A stretch of 64,000 bases of DNA from an uncultured Erythrobacter sp. (lineage in GTDB: Bacteria > Pseudomonadota > Alphaproteobacteria > Sphingomonadales > Sphingomonadaceae), in contig CANMZA010000002.1 in assembly GCA_947502305.1 (NCBI GenBank), positions 897,041-961,040 of the forward strand, given 5' to 3'. The first letter of the stretch is position 1, and every line of letters begins with the position of its first letter. Shown piece by piece: positions 18,090 through 26,893 of this stretch. The translations under genes and the position numbers were made by a program. Below the pieces are notes generated by a model that saw only the letters and a program-made list of their open reading frames with translations, had not been told where the DNA came from and ran no database searches.

Positions 18090-18631
18090 ACATCATTGAT
18101 ACCGACATTCCCGGTCCGAAAATCATCGAACCGCGCGTGTTCGGAGATGCGCGCGGATTTTTTATGGAGACATGGAGCGAGGCCGCCTTTCGCGAGGCCG
18201 GACTGGATCTGAATTGGGTTCAGGACAATCACAGCCATTCGCAAAAGGGTGTGCTGCGCGGGCTGCATTTTCAAAATCCCGGTGCGCAGGGTAAATTGGT
18301 GCGCGTGGCGCGCGGGGCGGTGTTTGATGTGGCGGTGGATTTGCGCAAATCATCGCCGCATTTTGGCAAATGGACCGGCGTAGAATTGTCGGCAGATAAC
18401 CGGCGCATGTTCTGGGTGCCAGAAGGGTTCGCGCACGGCTTCCTGACGCTCAGCGACGATACCGATTTCCTCTATAAGTGCACCGCGCCTTATGCCCCTC
18501 AATCTGAGCATACTTTGGCGTGGGATGATCCGGCTATTGGGATTGAATGGCCAGTGAAGGGGCTTGATCCGATCATTTCTGACAAAGACGCAGTGGGCCT
18601 CGCGCTTGCTGATGTGCAGGCGTTTTCATGA
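18086..18631 (+). CDS. rmlC: dTDP-4-dehydrorhamnose 3,5-epimerase
   Basis: A 181-residue cupin-fold epimerase. The segments [34 protein letters not shown] (containing the active-site His) and [19 protein letters not shown] are characteristic. It converts dTDP-4-keto-6-deoxyglucose into the L-rhamno-configured ketone. The GTG start overlaps the rmlA stop (GTGA). Confidence 0.97.
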   Translation: MNIIDTDIPGPKIIEPRVFGDARGFFMETWSEAAFREAGLDLNWVQDNHSHSQKGVLRGLHFQNPGAQGKLVRVARGAVFDVAVDLRKSSPHFGKWTGVELSADNRRMFWVPEGFAHGFLTLSDDTDFLYKCTAPYAPQSEHTLAWDDPAIGIEWPVKGLDPIISDKDAVGLALADVQAFS

Positions 18632-19485
18632 AGGTCCTGATCACAGGCGCAGGCGGACAGCTTGGCGGCGCGTTGCAGCGTCACGCGCCAGCCTTTGCCG
18701 ATATCAATGCGATTGATGTCGAAGATCTTGATTTGACCGATGCCACCATGCTGCGCGCGCGGCTGGCGGTCGAGGCGCCAGAGGTGATCATCAACGCGGC
18801 GGCATACACTGCGGTAGACAAGGCTGAGAGCGAAGAAGAATTGGCGCGGGCGATCAATTCTGACGCGGTCAAGATGATGGCAGAGGCGATGGAGGAACAG
18901 GGCGGAAAACTCGTCCATGTTTCGACCGATTTCGTTTTTGATGGGCAATCCGAAACACCTTACCGCCCGGATGATACACGCGCCCCGATCAGCGTTTACG
19001 GCCGGACCAAGGCTGAGGGTGAAGACCATTTGCGGCCCACCGATTTGCTCGTGCGAACGGCGTGGGTTTATGAAGCGGGCGGGGCCAACTTTGTCCGCAC
19101 CATGATCCAGTTGATGAAAGAGCGCGATGAAATCGGCGTTGTCGCTGATCAAATCGGCTCTCCGACTTGGGCGAGCGGGCTGGCGAAGGTCATTTGGGGC
19201 CTGATCGAGAAAGACGCCTCTGGCACATTCCATCACAGCGATGCAGGCCGGGCGAGCTGGCACGATTTCGCCGTTGCTATCGCCGAAGAAGCGTATGAAA
19301 TCGGCTTGCTAGCGGCCATACCGGCGATCAACGCCATCACAACGCAGCAATATCCAACCCCAGCGGCCCGACCTGCATTTTCGCTGCTCGACAGCAGCGC
19401 GACGCGCGCTTTGCTGGGCGATGAGGCGGCTGCCTGGCGCGAAAATCTGCGCGCAATGCTTAAAGAGGAAGCGGCACTTGGCTAA
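18628..19485 (+). CDS. rmlD: dTDP-4-dehydrorhamnose reductase
   Basis: A 285-residue short-chain reductase completing dTDP-L-rhamnose synthesis. The NAD(P)-binding motif is GAGGQLGGAL at residues 7-16. Other landmarks are VSTDFVFDG, YGRTKAEGE (catalytic Tyr-x3-Lys) and VADQIGSPTW. The ATG overlaps the rmlC stop (ATGA). Confidence 0.97.
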   Translation: MKVLITGAGGQLGGALQRHAPAFADINAIDVEDLDLTDATMLRARLAVEAPEVIINAAAYTAVDKAESEEELARAINSDAVKMMAEAMEEQGGKLVHVSTDFVFDGQSETPYRPDDTRAPISVYGRTKAEGEDHLRPTDLLVRTAWVYEAGGANFVRTMIQLMKERDEIGVVADQIGSPTWASGLAKVIWGLIEKDASGTFHHSDAGRASWHDFAVAIAEEAYEIGLLAAIPAINAITTQQYPTPAARPAFSLLDSSATRALLGDEAAAWRENLRAMLKEEAALG

Positions 19486-20530
19486 TCTACTCGTCACCGG
19501 AGGCGCTGGCTTTATTGGCGGCAATTTCGTGCATTACTGGAATGAACATCATTCCGGCGATCATCTCATTGTCCTCGATGCGCTGACCTATGCGGGCAAC
19601 CGTTCGACGATTGCGGGCGCGCCGCATGCTGAACTGATCGAAGGAGACATTCGGGATCAGGATTTGGTCGAAAACCTGCTGCGCGATCATGGCATTGGCA
19701 CGATCATCCATTTCGCCGCGGAAAGTCACGTTGATCGATCAATCACGGGCCCCGACGCATTTATCGACACGAATATTTTGGGCACCAACACTCTGCTGAA
19801 GGCTGCGCGGGCGGTTTGGCTTGACGGAGACGGCACCGACCACCGGTTCCATCATATCTCCACCGATGAGGTTTACGGATCACTAGGCGACGATGATCCT
19901 GCATTTAGCGAGACGACCGCCTATGCGCCCAATTCGCCTTATTCTGCGTCAAAAGCCGCGTCTGACCATTTGGTCCGCGCCTATCACCACACATACGGTT
20001 TGAATGTCACGACCAGCAATTGTTCGAACAATTATGGCCCTTACCAATATCCTGAAAAACTGATCCCGCTATTCCTTCTCAATGCGCTTTCTGGGCGCAA
20101 TTTGCCGATTTATGGCGACGGTATGAATGTGCGCGATTGGTTGCATGTTGAGGACCATTGCCGCGGGATTGAGGCATGTTTGGAACGCGGCCAGCCGGGC
20201 GAAACTTATAATATTGGCGGCGGCGCAGAATTGCCGAATATGGAAGTGATCGATGCCATTTGCCGCGAGGTCGATTTGGCCTTTGAAGAGGTGGACGGAC
20301 TAGCGGATCGTTACCCTGATGCGCCCGCAGCAAAGGGTGTAAAAAGCGTCACTTTGAAAACATTGGTCACCGATAGGGCCGGCCATGATCGGCGCTATGC
20401 GATTGACGAGACCAAGGCGCGCGCCGAGCTTGGCTATGCTGCGCAGCGCACCTTTGAAGAAGGTTTGCGGCAAACTTTGCGCTGGTATCTTGATCAAGAA
20501 AGCTGGTGGAAGCCTCTGGCGGAGCGCTGA
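19478..20530 (+). CDS. rmlB: dTDP-glucose 4,6-dehydratase
   Basis: A 350-residue extended short-chain dehydrogenase: NLLVTGGAGFIGGNF at the N-terminus, HFAAESHVDRSI, ISTDEVYGSLG, and YSASKAASDH with the catalytic Tyr-x3-Lys. It oxidises and dehydrates dTDP-glucose to dTDP-4-keto-6-deoxyglucose. The start chosen is TTG at 19478, preceded by AGAGGAA at a spacing of eight and giving a normal N-terminus; it overlaps rmlD by eight bases. The frame stays open upstream to an ATG at 19421, but that would add 19 residues with no counterpart in the family. Confidence 0.95.
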   Translation: MANLLVTGGAGFIGGNFVHYWNEHHSGDHLIVLDALTYAGNRSTIAGAPHAELIEGDIRDQDLVENLLRDHGIGTIIHFAAESHVDRSITGPDAFIDTNILGTNTLLKAARAVWLDGDGTDHRFHHISTDEVYGSLGDDDPAFSETTAYAPNSPYSASKAASDHLVRAYHHTYGLNVTTSNCSNNYGPYQYPEKLIPLFLLNALSGRNLPIYGDGMNVRDWLHVEDHCRGIEACLERGQPGETYNIGGGAELPNMEVIDAICREVDLAFEEVDGLADRYPDAPAAKGVKSVTLKTLVTDRAGHDRRYAIDETKARAELGYAAQRTFEEGLRQTLRWYLDQESWWKPLAER

Positions 20531-20543
20531 TTGCGCGCCGGTA

Positions 20544-21299
20544 CTATGGGTTGCCGGGGCAAATTTGCTCCGCAAGCCATTGGCCAAGGCATTGGTGACC
20601 AGCCGCATTCATATGCAGCGCGTCATAGGTCAAGACAGGTTGCTCGGCAGGACAGGATGCGAAAGCATCCGCTGGATCTAGCACGCCGGCACCGCGTTCC
20701 TGCCCGACTTGCGCAGCGGCCTCTCGGTAAGGGGATAGGCGCTGCATTATAGCGGCGCTGCCGCCGGGCGGTGGTGGGATGATGATGACTGGCCGCCCGC
20801 GCGCCTGCCACTTTGATATTTGACGGCTTAGCGACGCTTTATAGTCATCAATCGGCACCGGAGTTCTCTCCCGCAGCCAGCCGCGCGGCGCGGCGTCATT
20901 CGTTCCATAGGCGATGATGACAAGTTCCGCGCCGCTTTCACTATCACTCCAGCGTCTCTCGCCTTGCGCCGCTGTCTCTCCGCCGACCCCAAATAGGGAG
21001 ACAGTTATGCGATTGCCGAGCGCCTGCTCCAGCGCTGTTCCAAATGGAACGCCTGCGCGTCCATCGACTTCCCCAAGGTTTCGTCCTGCGACGTGGCTGT
21101 CACCGAAAATCGCAATATTCGCCCCTGCCGCAGGACAATCATCAATCGGTTCTGAATGGGTGAAAGAGGGCGCGGCGATGCTCTTAGTGCCGCCCATCCG
21201 CCAATGCGGGATTTCCGTCCAAAGCACAGCCACAAGCGCAAGCGCCAATACCAGCGCCAAGCCCGCCCCTGCCAATATGATGGCCTTTGCTCGTTTCAT
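20544..21299 (-). CDS. SGNH/GDSL-family hydrolase, membrane-anchored
   Basis: A 251-residue protein with an N-terminal hydrophobic helix (AIILAGAGLALVLALALVAVLW). SGNH blocks are present: FGDSHVAGRN (block I, Ser), VIIAYGTNDAAPRG (block III, Asn), and DALHMNAAGH (block V, Asp/His). Such esterases in EPS loci usually remove or transfer acetyl groups on the polymer. It is oriented against the rml operon. The frame can be extended to 21587, but that would overlap the start of the acyltransferase gene, so ATG 21299 is used. Confidence 0.85.
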   Translation of the reverse strand: MKRAKAIILAGAGLALVLALALVAVLWTEIPHWRMGGTKSIAAPSFTHSEPIDDCPAAGANIAIFGDSHVAGRNLGEVDGRAGVPFGTALEQALGNRITVSLFGVGGETAAQGERRWSDSESGAELVIIAYGTNDAAPRGWLRERTPVPIDDYKASLSRQISKWQARGRPVIIIPPPPGGSAAIMQRLSPYREAAAQVGQERGAGVLDPADAFASCPAEQPVLTYDALHMNAAGHQCLGQWLAEQICPGNP

Positions 21300-21441
21300 G
21301 GGTTTATTCCCCGAAATTCCTGGCCATCTTTCTGGCTCAATATGCGCCCGATAGGATTGCGCTAACGGGCAAATTCGGTCAAGCCGGCAAGCCGATGGGA
21401 TGCAATCCCTTAGGGCGTGACCCCAGATACGGAGCAATGAT

Positions 21442-21936
21442 GTGAGCCTAAGCAGGCTGTCTTTCCTGCGCAAAATTTTAACCGGTTCGCGGCTGCGGTT
21501 TTTTCGCGGCGTGATGAAGATGGATATCCATCCAACGGTTGAAATGTCGCTAAGCGCGAAGCCGGATATGACCTTCCCCAAGGGCATTCATATCGGTGAG
21601 CTCACCTATGTCGCATTCAATGCGCGGATCCTGACTCATGACCGCACACGCGGCATGTATTTGCACACACATATTGGCCGCAACTGCTTCATCGGCGGTG
21701 AAAGCATCATCTTGCCCGGCATCACAATCGGCGACAATTGCGTCATCGCAGCGGGCGCCGTGGTCACCAAAGATGTAGCGCCGCGTTCAATCGTCGCGGG
21801 TAATCCCGGCAAAGTGATCCGCGAAAATATCGAAGTCGAGGCTTACGGACGATTTCTCGATGCGGACGATACCGAACGGCGGATCAGAGCATCCGACCCT
21901 TCTGCGAAAGATTTGCCAAACCGCATGTCGGAATAA
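21442..21936 (+). CDS. Hexapeptide-repeat acyltransferase
   Basis: A 164-residue left-handed beta-helix protein. Hexapeptide turns are visible (IGELTYVAFNARI, IGRNCFIGGESIILPGITIGDNCVIAAGAVVTKDV), ending with the typical SIVAGNPGKVI. These enzymes transfer acetyl or other acyl groups to sugars. The start is GTG with GGAG upstream. Located between the SGNH hydrolase and the pyruvyltransferase gene, it probably decorates the EPS repeat unit. Confidence 0.88.
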   Translation: MSLSRLSFLRKILTGSRLRFFRGVMKMDIHPTVEMSLSAKPDMTFPKGIHIGELTYVAFNARILTHDRTRGMYLHTHIGRNCFIGGESIILPGITIGDNCVIAAGAVVTKDVAPRSIVAGNPGKVIRENIEVEAYGRFLDADDTERRIRASDPSAKDLPNRMSE

Positions 21937-22011
21937 CCGGCGCGACAACAATCGGCACCCGTACCCCTAGATGGTGGCTGGCTGACGAAACTGAAACACA
22001 AGGAAGAATGC

Positions 22012-23244
22012 ATGTCAGTCTCTGGCCAAATTGATGGCAGCAAAGACGCGCCCACTCTCAAAATCGGCCTGTTGTGGCACACGTTTTTTTCAGAGAATCT
22101 CGGCGTTGGCGCTTTGACGATCGCCAATTCATCGCTGATTGCTGAGGCTGTGATTAAGGCGGGCTATCGCCCGATTTTCCATCTCTTCGGCTCACGCGGA
22201 GAACTGGAATATAGCAGCGAGTGCGGCCACGAAAATCACTTTAGCAATGTTGGCTACAAAGCGCTCGCCAACCCTTTCTCCTCGCTCCACCGCGAGATGC
22301 GCGGCTGCGACATTGTCTTTGATATTGGCGCTGGCGACAGTTTTTCGGACATCTATCCGTGGAAGCGTTTCAACCTCATTCTCGCATCCAAAGCCGCCGC
22401 GCGCATGGCGGGTGTTCCGCTTGTCTTTAGCCCGCAAACAATCGGCCCCTTCTTTTCTGGCCGCGCCAAGATCGCTGGCAAGGGGGTGATGAATATGGCG
22501 GACCATATTTTTGCCCGTGACGAGGCGTCTTACGCGGTGCTCAAAGAAATGGGGATGGAGGAGACGTCTTCGCTGACAACGGATGTTGCCTTTGCGCTGC
22601 CGTTTGACGCGCCAGCCGATAAGGAAAGCCGCGACCTTGGCACCGGACCGATCAAAGCAGGCATCAACGTTTCGGCCTATCTGTACCGGCATGCCGATGC
22701 GCCGACAGACAATGTTCGACTGACAGTGAATTACCGCGATTTGGTTGAGACCATTCTTACAAGACTGACCGGCGATGAAAGATATGAGGTGCATCTCGTG
22801 CCGCATGTTTTGAAGCGCTCTCAACCTTATGAGGATGATCACAGCGTTGCCGAAGAACTGCATCAAAAGTTCCCCAGCACCATCCTCCCGGCTCGTTTCC
22901 ATGGCCCATCAGAGGCGAAGAGCTATGTCGCGAACCTCGATTTTCTAGCGGGTAGCCGGATGCATGCGACGATTGCTGCAATCTCTTCAAATACGGCGGT
23001 TTTGCCGCTAGGTTACAGTCGCAAATTCAATGGTTTGTACGATTCAATTGGCTATCGCCGGAACGCCGATTTGACGGCGGAAAACAATGATCAAGTGATT
23101 GCCAAATTTGATGCAGCATTGGCCGATCTTCCGGGTTTGCGCGCAGAAGCGGTCGCCGCCAATGCGGAAGCTCAACGCCGGCTTAACCTATACCGAACCT
23201 CGCTGGAGGAGCGGATTGCGAGATTGGTGAAGGCCCGTGCTTGA
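22012..23244 (+). CDS. Polysaccharide pyruvyl transferase family protein
   Basis: A 410-residue protein of the CsaB/PssM-like family. It begins IGLLWHTFFSENLGVGALTIANSSLI and contains DIVFDIGAGDSFSDIY, VFSPQTIGPFF and the C-terminal GSRMHATIAAISSNTAVLPLGYSRKF. Members transfer pyruvate from phosphoenolpyruvate onto sugar hydroxyls as ketals, adding negative charge to the polymer. A good ribosome-binding site (AAGGAAG) precedes the ATG. The last eight bases overlap the FrhB-like gene, so the two are probably co-translated. Confidence 0.88.
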   Translation: MSVSGQIDGSKDAPTLKIGLLWHTFFSENLGVGALTIANSSLIAEAVIKAGYRPIFHLFGSRGELEYSSECGHENHFSNVGYKALANPFSSLHREMRGCDIVFDIGAGDSFSDIYPWKRFNLILASKAAARMAGVPLVFSPQTIGPFFSGRAKIAGKGVMNMADHIFARDEASYAVLKEMGMEETSSLTTDVAFALPFDAPADKESRDLGTGPIKAGINVSAYLYRHADAPTDNVRLTVNYRDLVETILTRLTGDERYEVHLVPHVLKRSQPYEDDHSVAEELHQKFPSTILPARFHGPSEAKSYVANLDFLAGSRMHATIAAISSNTAVLPLGYSRKFNGLYDSIGYRRNADLTAENNDQVIAKFDAALADLPGLRAEAVAANAEAQRRLNLYRTSLEERIARLVKARA

Positions 23245-24466
23245 TATTGAAACGATCAAGGCAAATGGCCTGTGCGCCGGTTGCGGTTTGTGCGCCGGGA
23301 TAGGCGATCAAAGCGAGCCTGCGATTGTGATGCAGGATTCGCCAGAAGGGTATCGGCGTCCCGTCAGGCAGCGCGAGAGCAGCCCGCAAGAAGCGCGCGT
23401 CATCAGTGACGTTTGCCCCGGCGCGCGCATTGAGCACGACCCCAGTTCGTTTGACGCAGAGTACCACCCGATTTGGGGGCCATTGGTAAAGGTCAGGCTG
23501 GGATGGAGCACAGACCCCGCTTTGCGTCAGAACGCATCGTCAGGCGGCGGATTGTCTGCAATTCTTGGCTATTTGCTCGAAACGGGCCAGATTGATTATG
23601 TGGTTCAGACCTCGGTTTCCGAGACTTCGCCGATCCGCAATGCACTCACCATCAGCACCGGCCAAGACGGCGTATTTCACGCGGCTGGTTCACGCTATGC
23701 GCCGTCATCGCCTTTAGAGGATATTGGCGCGCGGCTTGATGCGCCGGGCCGCTTCGCTTTTGTTGGAAAACCCTGCGATGTTGCGGGCCTGCGGCAGCTG
23801 TCGCGGCATGATCCCCGCGTGGATGAAAAAGTGCCGTTCATGTTGGCGTTTATGTGCGCAGGCGTCCCCAGCTATCGCGGAACCTCCGCCTTGCTGGAAG
23901 CGATGGGCGTCGAAGATGAAAGCGCCGTCACCGCCTTTCGATATCGCGGCGATGGCTGGCCCGGATTTGCGACGGCAGAATTATCCGATGGCCGCAAGCA
24001 GACGATGGATTACGATACAAGCTGGGGCAATATCCTGAACAAGCATTTGCAGTTCCGCTGCAAAATTTGCCCCGATGGGATCGGCGAATTTGCGGATATC
24101 GTTTGCGCAGATGGGTGGCATTTTGACGAACAAGGCTCCGCCAGCTTTGAAGAGCGCGAAGGGCGCAGTTTAATTCTGACGAGAACGATCAAAGGCGAGG
24201 ATTTGCTGACCAAGATGATCGGCAGTCACGCGATCATGACAGAGCCAACAACGACCGAAGCGATGATCGGGATGCAGCCTTATCAAGCGCATCGCAAAGG
24301 CTTTGTCTGGTCCCGGCTGACCGCCATGGCGGCGTTGGGCAAAAAATTGCCGAAATTCCGCCACCTCAAATTGGGGCGCAATTCCAGAAGTTTTGGGTTG
24401 GTAAGAAACGTGAAAAGTTTTGGCGGCATGTTGCTGCGCCTGATCAAGAGAAATGAACTGGTCTAA
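23237..24466 (+). CDS. FrhB-like Fe-S flavoprotein (F420 hydrogenase beta-subunit family)
   Basis: A 409-residue protein. The N-terminus has a [4Fe-4S] ferredoxin-type motif: Cys13, Cys16, Cys19 (LCAGCGLCAG), with a further CP pair at VCPGARI near residue 60. The body matches the coenzyme F420 hydrogenase/dehydrogenase beta-subunit fold (RQNASSGGGLSAILGYLLETG, FVGKPCDVAGLRQL, HLQFRCKICPDGIGEFADIVCADGW). FrhB-like proteins occur next to pyruvyltransferases in many bacterial polysaccharide clusters, where their reaction is unknown. The start is GTG, overlapping the pyruvyltransferase gene. It ends 16 bp before the convergent sulfotransferase gene. Confidence 0.88.
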   Translation: MLDIETIKANGLCAGCGLCAGIGDQSEPAIVMQDSPEGYRRPVRQRESSPQEARVISDVCPGARIEHDPSSFDAEYHPIWGPLVKVRLGWSTDPALRQNASSGGGLSAILGYLLETGQIDYVVQTSVSETSPIRNALTISTGQDGVFHAAGSRYAPSSPLEDIGARLDAPGRFAFVGKPCDVAGLRQLSRHDPRVDEKVPFMLAFMCAGVPSYRGTSALLEAMGVEDESAVTAFRYRGDGWPGFATAELSDGRKQTMDYDTSWGNILNKHLQFRCKICPDGIGEFADIVCADGWHFDEQGSASFEEREGRSLILTRTIKGEDLLTKMIGSHAIMTEPTTTEAMIGMQPYQAHRKGFVWSRLTAMAALGKKLPKFRHLKLGRNSRSFGLVRNVKSFGGMLLRLIKRNELV

Positions 24467-24482
24467 AACAGCCTCGCCGCAC

Positions 24483-25391
24483 TCAGACCGCTATTTCATA
24501 GCCAAGCGCGGCCAGATCAACCGGTGCATATTGCTGGAGCCTCGCGTTCGATGCGCCGAAATGCCCGGTCAGTTTTGCTGCGACCGCATCGTTCATGCGC
24601 GCATCGGCACGCGCTTTGCCCCAAGTCCAGCGATAGGCGGCGCGCTCAAGCAGATTTCCCAAAGGATCAAGAATACCGGAAGAACGCGGATTGAATGGAC
24701 CCGGCCGCATCGGGCTCGACATCCGCAAAAGCGCGACCCCGCTTGCCGGAGGACTAACGCCGCTAGCAGAAACCGCGCCGAGCTCTAACTCCGCCTCGCT
24801 TTGCTCAAGACCAACATGCGCGCAAAGCAGGCGCAGATAGTGCGCACGGTCCCGTGCCAACAATTCCTGCGGCAGGACTAGGACATTTTCCGACCCGAAC
24901 AGATCCGCATACAATTGCGCCAGCCGATCAAATTCCAATGTGCGAAGATCAAACCAGAAATATCCCGGCTCCGGCTCAAAATTGAGATATTCCTCGATCG
25001 AAAGCTGCCCGCCGCGTTTGATATATTGCAAATAAATCGACTTCATAATCGGGCGCTGCGCACGCACCGTCAGCAGCACTTTCGCACCCGGGCAGGACGC
25101 CGCCAATCTGCCAGCTAAGGCCGCACTGTCCCGCGATCCCAAGAGAATATTGCCCGACAAGATCTCTGACGAAACAACATCGACAATCCCGGATTTGCCA
25201 TCCGCTCTCAGCGCGGCAATCCGCGATTTTGCGGCCTCTGCATCGAAATTGAATTCATGCGGCCGGACGAGCAAATCATCAATTTCGCCGTGATCCAGCA
25301 ATGAGCTAAACAGACGGCTTTCGGCAAAGACTGTGCTTTGCAACCAGCTTGTCGCGGTTTTGTGAAAGCCGGGATGGACCAGCAAAGTCAT
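24483..25391 (-). CDS. Sulfotransferase-family protein
   Basis: A 302-residue protein. The N-terminal HPGFHKTATSWLQ resembles the PAPS-binding loop (GxHKTGTT) of sulfotransferases, and VLLTVRAQRPIMKSIYLQYIKRGG resembles the 3'-phosphate-binding strand-helix. It probably transfers sulfate from PAPS to the EPS. The start at 25391 gives an ATGA overlap with the flippase gene, which strongly supports translational coupling. No PAPS-synthesis gene is seen in this window. Confidence 0.78.
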   Translation of the reverse strand: MTLLVHPGFHKTATSWLQSTVFAESRLFSSLLDHGEIDDLLVRPHEFNFDAEAAKSRIAALRADGKSGIVDVVSSEILSGNILLGSRDSAALAGRLAASCPGAKVLLTVRAQRPIMKSIYLQYIKRGGQLSIEEYLNFEPEPGYFWFDLRTLEFDRLAQLYADLFGSENVLVLPQELLARDRAHYLRLLCAHVGLEQSEAELELGAVSASGVSPPASGVALLRMSSPMRPGPFNPRSSGILDPLGNLLERAAYRWTWGKARADARMNDAVAAKLTGHFGASNARLQQYAPVDLAALGYEIAV

Positions 25392-26770
25392 GGAGCCGTA
25401 TTTCCTTCGATCGGGCGCGCTGTGCCTGTCCAAATGCCAATGCCCAGCTTACGCTGTACCACCCCGTAGGCGATGACATTGCGCAAGAGCAAGATTGTAG
25501 AGATGCAGGCCGCGATCCCTTTCAGCCCGCCCATCTGTGCGGCGATAGGCACACAAATCAGCAGCAGTGCGGTTCCGCCTACAGTGATCGCCAAATTGAT
25601 CCGTTCATGGCCGGACATTGCCAAAACCAACCCGCAGGGGCCGGTTAAAGTGAAAGCAAGCTGTCCAACAATCAGGATGTAAACGAGAGGCAGAGCGGCG
25701 CGAAATTCTTCGCCAATTTGGTCGAGTATGAAACCGCTGGCCGCCAAAAGCACCAGAGCCATCGGGACCGCTGCCGCGGTACTCAAGCGAACGGCGGAAC
25801 GCGCGAGCAGAGCGACTTGGTTCCGGTCGTCGGCGTGAAAGGCGGTGCTGATTTTGGCGGAATAGACTGAAAAAAGCCCGATTGAGATGATCTGTAATGT
25901 CATCGCAATCTGCACCGCGACCCTGTACAATCCGGCCTCTGCGGCCCCTAAGGTCGAAGCGGCAACGGCGAGGCCGTACCAATCGCCAATGCTGTTGGCG
26001 ATCCCTACACCCCAGAGCGGGACCGAAGAAATCATGACGGAGCGAAGCGGGATTGCGACGGCGTCTGGGCCTCGTGCAACATGCCGCCGCATGCCAAGGG
26101 CCCCAGCGGCGATGGATAACAGGGCAGCGATTGCGGCCGCCCACAAAGCCTCTTCCACCGAGCGAGCAAACCCTGTTGCAAGTGCCAATGCAGTGGTCAG
26201 CGGGATCGTCACAGCCGCAATGATTTGCCCGAATTCAAAGCGGTGTTGAGATCGCAAGAGGCCGCCAAACAAAAGCGCCCCGCCGCGGCCCACCAGCAAA
26301 ACGCACAGGACCAGCAAAAATTCTCGCGGGACTTCAGCGCCGAATGCAAAATCCCACACAAACGCCCCGCCGAACCAGAGCAAAAGCGCAATCGTTCCTA
26401 GCAAACCTGCTGCCAAAGCCGCGACCCTCAAGACAGAGCCCAGCGTCAGCTTTGCCTGCGTCGCAGCGGTTTTGGCAAAGTGGCGCACCACGCCAACCTC
26501 AAGGCCCATCAAGCCAATCACAGCGAGAAAAATTGCCGATTGGCTGATGAGCGCGAATTGCCCATTGGCCGCCGCGCCCATCCTGCTCGCGATGAGGAAT
26601 GTGACGACAAAACCGGACAAGACAGCCACGCCCCGGATGATCAGCGCCGCAATCGCCGTGCGGTGCTGATCAACCTTGCGAGCCGTGGTCCTAAAAAGGC
26701 GTTTCGCCCCGCTGATCAAACTGCTCCTGTCGCCGCAAATTCTTTCCAAAAGCTGCGGTGTCAGAGCCAT
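25388..26770 (-). CDS. Wzx-type oligosaccharide flippase
   Basis: A 460-residue polytopic membrane protein with 12-14 hydrophobic helices, of the MATE/oligosaccharide-flippase type (FVVTFLIASRMGAAANGQFALISQSAIFLAVIGLMGLEVGVVRHFA and the later LPLVYILIVGQLAFTLTGPCGLVLAMSGHERINL). It would flip lipid-linked EPS repeat units to the periplasm. It is co-translated with the sulfotransferase. An ATG at 26770 is preferred to the TTG at 26779. The 120 bp upstream, up to the spike gene stop, hold no recognisable terminator. Confidence 0.88.
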   Translation of the reverse strand: MALTPQLLERICGDRSSLISGAKRLFRTTARKVDQHRTAIAALIIRGVAVLSGFVVTFLIASRMGAAANGQFALISQSAIFLAVIGLMGLEVGVVRHFAKTAATQAKLTLGSVLRVAALAAGLLGTIALLLWFGGAFVWDFAFGAEVPREFLLVLCVLLVGRGGALLFGGLLRSQHRFEFGQIIAAVTIPLTTALALATGFARSVEEALWAAAIAALLSIAAGALGMRRHVARGPDAVAIPLRSVMISSVPLWGVGIANSIGDWYGLAVAASTLGAAEAGLYRVAVQIAMTLQIISIGLFSVYSAKISTAFHADDRNQVALLARSAVRLSTAAAVPMALVLLAASGFILDQIGEEFRAALPLVYILIVGQLAFTLTGPCGLVLAMSGHERINLAITVGGTALLLICVPIAAQMGGLKGIAACISTILLLRNVIAYGVVQRKLGIGIWTGTARPIEGNTAP

Positions 26771-26893
26771 TTTGGGCAAGCGGTTTAGTTGTCACGCGCA
26801 GCAGCTAGGCCCGAATGTCGCGTGCCGATCTGATTGTCCAGCTTTGTATGCGGCACGGACCTAGCTCTGCTCATGCTCTGAGAAACTTCGCAG

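Noticed and set aside
21300-21587. N-terminal extension of the SGNH hydrolase
   Set aside because: It would overlap the acyltransferase gene on the other strand and displace the natural membrane-anchor start at 21299.
24483-25391. Sulfotransferase as lasso tailoring enzyme
   Set aside because: It overlaps the Wzx gene (ATGA) and lies about 7.6 kb from the lasso locus, so EPS sulfation is more likely.
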